The notes below the pieces were generated by a model. It did no database searches. It saw only the letters and a list, made by a program, of their open reading frames with translations, and had not been told where the DNA came from. DNA of 64,000 nucleotides from Celeribacter ethanolicus (lineage in GTDB: Bacteria; Pseudomonadota; Alphaproteobacteria; Rhodobacterales; Rhodobacteraceae), in NCBI RefSeq assembly GCF_001550095.1, contig NZ_LRUC01000051.1, positions 1 through 64,000 of the forward strand. The letters are read 5' to 3'. How positions within the stretch are numbered: position 1 is the stretch's first letter; each line of letters begins with the position of its first letter. Both the position numbers and the translations under genes were made by a program. Positions 58,962-64,000 of the stretch are shown here, in pieces.

Positions 58962-59426
58962 TCAAATGATCCGCTGTTCGAGATCTCGGGGGCTGATCCC
59001 GGCGACATGCCAGAACGCGACCGCCTCCGGCCCGATCTGCGCCAGCACGCGTTCGAGATCGCGATGGTTGCAATGGCGCCAGAGCGCATAGGCCGTGGCC
59101 TCGATCACGTTCAGGGGCGTGATATTATGCTCCTTGCGTACCGATTGCACCTCGCGGATCATCTCCGCCCGGCTGCCGAAGGGCAGGGGGACGGCATCGA
59201 CCCGCCAGTTGTAAACCAGCATGGCACGCAGCGTCGAGGGGATGACATCGCCAAAGGCGATCACCTGGGGCGGGGTCAGGCGGCGGCGAAAACATTGCAA
59301 CACGCCATCGACGGCGGTGTAGGTCATGTTGTCGCTCTCCATGACATGACCCATGCGGTCCTTCGCGTCTTTCAGGAAGGATTTGAACTCCTTTTCCGAA
59401 TGGCGATAGGTCCAGGGCATGGGCAT
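58962..59426 (-). CDS. DUF2267 protein
   Basis: A 154-residue helical protein with the DUF2267 block YTAVDGVLQCFRRRLTPPQV and LRAMLVYNWRVDAVPLPFG, function unknown. Its ATG 59426 overlaps the universal stress gene stop (TGATG), so the two are co-translated, which suggests a joint role in stress. Confidence 0.8.
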   Translation of the reverse strand: MPMPWTYRHSEKEFKSFLKDAKDRMGHVMESDNMTYTAVDGVLQCFRRRLTPPQVIAFGDVIPSTLRAMLVYNWRVDAVPLPFGSRAEMIREVQSVRKEHNITPLNVIEATAYALWRHCNHRDLERVLAQIGPEAVAFWHVAGISPRDLEQRII

Positions 59427-59881
59427 CAGGTGACGGCCTCCAGCCGTTCCTTCGACATTTCGCCGGGCACAAGCGTCATCGGGATCGGCAGGAAGCCCGC
59501 CTGTTTCGACATGGCGCTGACCAGCGGGCCGGGGCCGGATTTTTCCGTGCCCGCGCCGAGAACCAGCACCCCGATGGAAGGGTCTTCCTTGATCTGGGCC
59601 AGAATTTCGTGCACCGCCTCGCCTTCACGGATCACCAGTTCGGGGTCGATGCCCTGACGGTCGCGCATCCATTTGGCGAAGACCTCGTAATGGGCGACGA
59701 TGCGCTCGCGGGTCTCCTCGCGCATCAGATCGGCAACCCCGATCCAGTGGTTGAACTCTTCGGGCGGGATGATCGACAGGATGGTGACGCCGGCGCCGGT
59801 CTTCGCGGCGCGCATGGCGGCAAAGCGCATGGCGTTGAGACATTCACGGCTGTCATCGAGGATGACGAGAAATTTGCGCAT
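59426..59881 (-). CDS. Universal stress protein (UspA family)
   Basis: A 151-residue UspA-fold protein beginning MRKFLVILDDSRECLNAMRF, with the ATP-binding tail VLVLGAGTEKSGPGPLVSAM near 115-135. ATG 59881 opens the USP homology; the longer frame upstream to 59986 is not needed. Followed by overlapping DUF2267. Probably nucleotide-binding stress protein. Confidence 0.88.
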   Translation of the reverse strand: MRKFLVILDDSRECLNAMRFAAMRAAKTGAGVTILSIIPPEEFNHWIGVADLMREETRERIVAHYEVFAKWMRDRQGIDPELVIREGEAVHEILAQIKEDPSIGVLVLGAGTEKSGPGPLVSAMSKQAGFLPIPMTLVPGEMSKERLEAVT

Positions 59882-60276
59882 TCTGGCCTCGGTCCTGAGT
59901 TCTTCTGTCCCGACACATGCGGGGCGGTTTGCGGCGATGATGACCGAGCGGGACGCCGGACGCAAGCACGGGAACGGGGGCGGCAAAGCAAACCCCCGGC
60001 ACTGGGCCGGGGGTCATATGGGCTCTGATCCGTCGGGGAAAACGATCAGCTCGCAAACACCGGGCGCGTAAGGGCGAGCGCTTTGGGCGGGGACGGGCCT
60101 GATTCCGATGCTGCACTTACGAACCTTACGGGGGGATTGAATCCCTAATGTGACATTGTCGCCGCGATTTCGGTGTCGAAGCTGGACTAACTGCTTCGTG
60201 ATTTGTGGTGAGCCGGTGCGATAGGGTTCATACAGGGCAATTCGACAACAAACGATACCGGACAGAGGATGATGCC
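59882..60276. other. Intergenic region between usp and L,D-transpeptidase genes
   Basis: No convincing gene in 395 bp. It contains a CCCCCGGC / GCCGGGGG hairpin (59993-60000 / 60006-60013) with an ACTGG loop and no strong T tract, and a divergent promoter region for both flanking genes. Short frames on both strands look like chance. Confidence 0.6.
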
Positions 60277-60861
60277 ATGACCGTGATGAAACGTCGCAGT
60301 TTTCTTGCCGCCGCGCTGACCGCGCCCTTTCTCGCCCGTGCAGGCTTTGCCGAGGAGATCGGCCTGACCCTGCCGGAGGAGATGAAGACCCCGCAAAACG
60401 CCCGGAACAATATTTCGAGCTTTCGCACCATCGACTGGCGCGACCATTTCGAGACCCTCGGGCAGGGGGCGATCGTTGCCGACACGGTGAGTCGCGCGCT
60501 GCATTTCTGGGATGCGGAAGGGGGTTACAAGCTTTACCCGACCTCCGTTCCGATTTCGGACGAACTGACCCGGCGCGGCTATACCTCGGTGATCAAGAAG
60601 GTGAAGAACCCGACCTGGACGCCGACCCCCTCGATGCGCGAACGCGACCCGAGCCTGCCTGTGACGGTGCCTGCCGGGCCTGCGAACCCGCTTGGGGTAC
60701 GGGCGCTCTACCTGTCCTGGCAGTATTACCGCATTCACGGCACCCATGACACGCGAAAGATCGGGCGGCGGTCGTCGGACGGGTGCATCGGGCTTTACAA
60801 TGAGCAGATCGTCGATCTCTACGACCGGGTGGCCGTGGGGACGCAGGTCAAGCTGGTCTGA
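60277..60861 (+). CDS. L,D-transpeptidase (YkuD family)
   Basis: Periplasmic peptidoglycan cross-linking enzyme of 194 residues. The signal MTVMKRRSFLAAALTAPFLA has twin Arg and could be Tat-type. The catalytic block YRIHGTHDTRKIGRRSSDGC carries the His and Cys (SxGC) at about 153-171. The ATG lies 8 nt after AGAGG. Shares features with ErfK/YbiS-type enzymes. A terminator follows. Confidence 0.9.
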   Translation: MTVMKRRSFLAAALTAPFLARAGFAEEIGLTLPEEMKTPQNARNNISSFRTIDWRDHFETLGQGAIVADTVSRALHFWDAEGGYKLYPTSVPISDELTRRGYTSVIKKVKNPTWTPTPSMRERDPSLPVTVPAGPANPLGVRALYLSWQYYRIHGTHDTRKIGRRSSDGCIGLYNEQIVDLYDRVAVGTQVKLV

Positions 60862-60885
60862 GTATTTTCCGCACAAAGGAAACGG

Positions 60886-60919
60886 AAAGGGCGCCGCAAT
60901 CGGGCGCCCTTTGTTTTTG
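60886..60919 (+). terminator. Terminator after L,D-transpeptidase
   Basis: AAAGGGCGCC (60886-60895) pairs with GGCGCCCTTT (60903-60912), 7-nt loop, followed by GTTTTTG. It lies 24 bp past the stop. Confidence 0.88.
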
Positions 60920-60986
60920 GGAAGGGCCGCTTTATAGCACACGGACCCCATGTCGCCCCAAAGGGGCGACGGGTATCTCGTAAGCG

Positions 60987-62003
60987 TCAGCGCACGAAGC
61001 CCATGATCTCGAAGGTTTTGTCGAGGATCGGATCGGCGATCTCTTTCGCCTTTTCCGCGCCCTTGGCGAGGATGCGGTCGATCTCGGCGGGGTCGTTCAT
61101 CAGGCGGGCCATCTCGGTCGAGATCGGCGCGAGTTTCTCGACGGCCAGTTCGGCGAGTGCCGGTTTGAACGCGCCCCAGCCCTGACCGCCATAGACCGCG
61201 AGAACCTCTTCGCCGGTCATATTGGCGAGACCCGCGTAGATGTTGACGAGATTGCGCGCCTCGGGGCGGTCCGCCAGACCTTCCATCTCCTCGGGCAGTG
61301 GCTCGGGATCGGTTTTGGCCTTTTTGAACTTCTTGGCGATGGTGTCCGCGTCATCGGTCATGTTGACGCGTTCCATGTCGCTTTCGCCGGATTTGGACAT
61401 TTTCTTGGTGCCGTCGCGCAGGTTCATCACCCGCATCGCCGGGCCTTCGATCACCGGTTTGCATTCCGGGAAGAAATCGACCTTGTAGTCGTGGTTGAAT
61501 TTATTGGCGATGTCGCGTGTCAGCTCGACGTGCTGTTTCTGGTCCTCGCCCACAGGCACATGGGTCGCGTGGTAAACCAGAATGTCGGCGGCCATCAAAG
61601 AGGGGTAGGCGTAGAGACCCAAGGAGACGTTTTCGGCATTCTTGCCCGCCTTGTCCTTGAACTGCGTCATGCGGTTCATCCAGCCGACGCGCGCGACACA
61701 GTTGAACAACCATGCGAGTTCGGCATGGGCCGGGACGCGGCACTGGTTGGTCAGGATCGAGCTGTCGGGATCAATGCCCGCAGCAAGGTACCCGGCGGCG
61801 ACTTCGCGGGTGGCGTGACGCAGATCCTCGGGGTCTTGCCAGACGGTGATCGCGTGCATATCCATCACGCAATAGATGGTTTCGAACTCACCGCCCTGCA
61901 TATCCACGAAGCGTTTGATCGCGCCGAGATAGTTGCCGAGGGTGAGCCCGCCCGAAGGCTTGATCCCCGAGAAGACGCGGGGGGTGAAGGCAGGCTTGTC
62001 CAT
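60987..62003 (-). CDS. trpS: Tryptophan-tRNA ligase
   Basis: Class I synthetase of 338 residues. [18 protein letters not shown] near residue 15 is the HIGH-region signature and [10 protein letters not shown] near 220 the KMSKS loop. ATG 62003 has GGAG 6 nt upstream. Encoded divergently from the rhomboid-like gene. Confidence 0.96.
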   Translation of the reverse strand: MDKPAFTPRVFSGIKPSGGLTLGNYLGAIKRFVDMQGGEFETIYCVMDMHAITVWQDPEDLRHATREVAAGYLAAGIDPDSSILTNQCRVPAHAELAWLFNCVARVGWMNRMTQFKDKAGKNAENVSLGLYAYPSLMAADILVYHATHVPVGEDQKQHVELTRDIANKFNHDYKVDFFPECKPVIEGPAMRVMNLRDGTKKMSKSGESDMERVNMTDDADTIAKKFKKAKTDPEPLPEEMEGLADRPEARNLVNIYAGLANMTGEEVLAVYGGQGWGAFKPALAELAVEKLAPISTEMARLMNDPAEIDRILAKGAEKAKEIADPILDKTFEIMGFVR

Positions 62004-62081
62004 CTGGAACTCCGTCACTGGATTAATAGGTGATCGTGGCTTACCTATGTGGGACGAGAGCGTCAAGGAAAGGCCCGTTCA

Positions 62082-62780
62082 ATGTCCGATGATCCCGAGT
62101 ATTCCCGCCCGGAAGTGCCGTTTAACGCGCTGCCGCCGATGGTGATCGCCATTGCGCTGGTGCTGGGCGGGATCGAGCTGGCGTTTCAGGCCGGGGCGTT
62201 CGGGCTGATCGGCGGGCCGGATGCGATCGGCTGGCGGATTGCCGCCATCGAGGATTACGGCTTCTTCGATGCGATCTTCGAGGCGATGCGGGCGCAGGGC
62301 ACATGGCCGTTCGAGCATGTCATGCGGTTTTTCACCTATGCCTTCGTGCATTATTCCATGCTGCATGCGCTGATGGTCATCGTGTTCATTCTGGCGCTGG
62401 GCAAGATGGTCGGCGAGACCTTTGGCAATTTTGCCGTGCTCCTGATCTTCGTGGTGTCGACGCTTGCGGGATCGTTGGCCTATGGGCTGGTCCTCACCAC
62501 GAATGTGCAACTCGTGGGCGCCTATCCGGCGGCTTACGGCTTTATCGGTGCCTATACTTTCATCCTGTGGCTGGGGCTGGGCCGAATGCAGCAGAACCAG
62601 ATGCGGGCCTTCACGCTGATCGGTTTGCTGATGGCGCTGCAACTGGTCTATGGGCTGCTGGGCTGGGGCTCCGGCGATTGGGTGGCCCGTCTCGCCGGGT
62701 TTGTCATGGGGTTCGTAACGGCGGCGCTGATGGTGCCGGGGGCGTTTGGGCGGATCATGACGCGGCTGCGCCAGCGCTGA
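62082..62780 (+). CDS. Rhomboid-like membrane protein lacking catalytic residues
   Basis: A 232-residue protein with about six TM segments and rhomboid architecture (about residues 20-225). Where active rhomboids have GASG, this one reads LVGAYPAAYGFIGAYTF, so Ser is replaced; the region that usually holds the catalytic His reads ARLAGFVMGF, with Arg instead. It is therefore likely a pseudoprotease. ATG 62082 is preceded by AAGGAAAGG. It lies between trpS and murJ. Confidence 0.75.
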   Translation: MSDDPEYSRPEVPFNALPPMVIAIALVLGGIELAFQAGAFGLIGGPDAIGWRIAAIEDYGFFDAIFEAMRAQGTWPFEHVMRFFTYAFVHYSMLHALMVIVFILALGKMVGETFGNFAVLLIFVVSTLAGSLAYGLVLTTNVQLVGAYPAAYGFIGAYTFILWLGLGRMQQNQMRAFTLIGLLMALQLVYGLLGWGSGDWVARLAGFVMGFVTAALMVPGAFGRIMTRLRQR

Positions 62781-62783
62781 ACG

Positions 62784-64000
62784 TCAGCCGCCGCGTTTGA
62801 CGGAGCCTTTCAACTCGGCAAACCGCGTCGCGCCAATGACATGAGCAATGCCGAAATAGCCGACGATCCCGATCGCGACGAGCAAAAGCGTGCCTAAGCC
62901 GCGCGACAGCTCGAACACGGGTGAAAGCCCGATCTCACTGCCCCAAAGCAGGGCCCCCATCAGCAGGGATGCGATCAGGATACGCGGCGCGCGGCGGATC
63001 AGCCGGGCGTCGGCATGGACTTCATCGCCCATACTCTTCTTGCCGAACCACAAGAGCGCGACCATGCCCCAGGCGGCCAGCGTCGTGGCAACGGCGGCGG
63101 CGAGGTAGCCGATGACGAAGGACAGGCCGATGGCCACCACCGCGTTGATCACCATGGCGTAAAGCGCGAAACGGAACGGCGTCTTCGTGTCCTCGCGGGC
63201 GAAATACAACGGTTGCAGCACCTTTTGCATGACGAAGGCCGGGAGACCGAGGCCGTAGATCATCACCGCGAGCGCGGTCTTATGGGCATCCTCTGGGGTG
63301 AAGGCGCCGCGCTGGAACAGGAAAGAAATCAGCGGTTCCGGGATGACGATCAGCGCGACGGCGGCGGGCACCGTGAGCAGGAGCGCAAATTCGAAAGCCC
63401 GGTTATAGGCATGGCGCGCGCCTGCGTGATCCCCGGCCTGAAGGCGGCGGGAGAGATCGGGCAGGAGCACGATGCCGATGGCGATGGCCACGACGCCGAG
63501 AGGCAATTGATAGAGCCGGTCGGCGAGGTTGAGATACTGAAGCGCACCGTCCTGCGAGAAGGACGCGACCTGACGCCCGATCAGGAGGTTGATCTGAACG
63601 ACGCCGCCCGCAAGTGCTGCGGGGCCCGCGAGGATCAGAAGCCGTTTCAGTTCCGGCGTCATGCGCGGCAGGCGCGGGCGCAGATTGAAGCCGATCTTGG
63701 CAGCCGCAGACCAGACCACGGCAAGCTGAGCGGCCCCCGCGACCGGTACGGCCCAGATCAGCGCGCGATCCACCGGCAGGCCGAATTTTGCGGCACCGAC
63801 CATGGCGACCGAGAGCACGACATTGAGCAATACCGGGGCTGCTGCTGCGGCGGCGAAGCGCCCGGTGGCGTTCAGCATGCCGGAAAACAGCGCGCCCATG
63901 GAGATGAACAGCACATAGGGGAAGGCGATGCGACCGAAATCGACCGCCATGTCGAACCGCCCGTCGCCGATGAACCCGGCGGCCATGGCCGTCACCAGAG
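62784..64000 (-). CDS. murJ: Lipid II flippase MurJ, N-terminus cut by window edge
   Basis: Peptidoglycan precursor flippase in the inner membrane. I read the C-terminal part of the protein, about 405 codons (family about 510), with repeated TM segments and IAFPYVLFISMGALFSGMLN and the VVQINLLIGRQVASFSQDGA block typical of MurJ/MviN. The frame continues past 64000. Its 3' end is 3 bp from the rhomboid-like gene, convergent. Confidence 0.92.
   Translation of the reverse strand, partial: LVTAMAAGFIGDGRFDMAVDFGRIAFPYVLFISMGALFSGMLNATGRFAAAAAAPVLLNVVLSVAMVGAAKFGLPVDRALIWAVPVAGAAQLAVVWSAAAKIGFNLRPRLPRMTPELKRLLILAGPAALAGGVVQINLLIGRQVASFSQDGALQYLNLADRLYQLPLGVVAIAIGIVLLPDLSRRLQAGDHAGARHAYNRAFEFALLLTVPAAVALIVIPEPLISFLFQRGAFTPEDAHKTALAVMIYGLGLPAFVMQKVLQPLYFAREDTKTPFRFALYAMVINAVVAIGLSFVIGYLAAAVATTLAAWGMVALLWFGKKSMGDEVHADARLIRRAPRILIASLLMGALLWGSEIGLSPVFELSRGLGTLLLVAIGIVGYFGIAHVIGATRFAELKGSVKRGG

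Overview
This window is 64 kb of GC-rich chromosome from an alphaproteobacterium of the order Rhodobacterales. The evidence is gene content and gene order: mdh, sucCD, sucAB and lpd lie together with sdhCDAB and ethylmalonyl-CoA pathway genes (mcl2, mch, ecm, ccr). A MaoC-type mesaconyl-CoA hydratase, a LuxI/LuxR pair and an FYDLN-acid protein are also typical of this order. The genus cannot be fixed from the sequence alone. Most of the window is core metabolism; the clearest accessory block is a CRISPR-Cas locus.

Layout. 1-7069: acetyl-CoA synthetase (cut by the left edge), a Cache/HAMP chemoreceptor, a MocR-type regulator divergent from an EamA transporter with palindromes between them, and a 44-codon ORF. 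7211-16810: a complete type I-C CRISPR-Cas system in the order cas3-cas5c-cas8c-cas7c-cas4-cas1-cas2, then a leader and an array of 27 repeats (32 nt) and 26 spacers; the last repeat is mutated. A tRNA-Ala(GGC) follows on the minus strand. 17138-19546: FYDLN-acid protein, YgjP-type metallopeptidase, a GntR/FCD regulator (probable AkgR) and an acyl-CoA thioesterase. 19595-30600: lpd, sucB, sucA, sucD, an intercalated exported protein, sucC and mdh on the minus strand, with an outer-membrane barrel gene opposite. 30761-38440: TSUP permease, mcl2-nnrU-DUF1737-mch, then sdhCDAB. 38614-47522: creD, small proteins, aldo/keto reductase, deoD, sulfotransferase, and divergent ecm and ccr. 47833-49508: quorum-sensing genes (small ORF, luxR, luxI). 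49539-64000: RecD-like helicase, TIGR02186/TSUP pair, BMP-type nucleoside ABC transporter, rimI, Nfu scaffold, DUF2267, universal stress protein, L,D-transpeptidase, trpS, a rhomboid homologue lacking catalytic residues, and murJ (cut by the right edge).

How it fits together. Acetyl-CoA made by Acs can be oxidised in the TCA cycle or assimilated by the ethylmalonyl-CoA pathway, and the window carries most TCA enzymes below 2-oxoglutarate plus four ethylmalonyl-CoA enzymes. The strongest regulatory pattern is the palindrome TGTGATCACA. It occurs at the GntR/FCD gene itself, twice (21 bp apart) in front of sucC and twice (20 bp apart) in front of sdhC. LacI-type TAGCGCTA palindromes flank the sdhC pair, and a related site precedes mdh. 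This matches a two-regulator AkgR/CceR scheme described in Rhodobacter sphaeroides, read here directly from operator placement. Other promoter palindromes are an Iron-Rhodo-like box before the Nfu gene, a candidate lux box before luxI and TTGC-type palindromes before mcl2 and ecm. I found no convincing novel defence or mobile system. The least explained items are small unassigned genes and the protein inserted between sucC and sucD.
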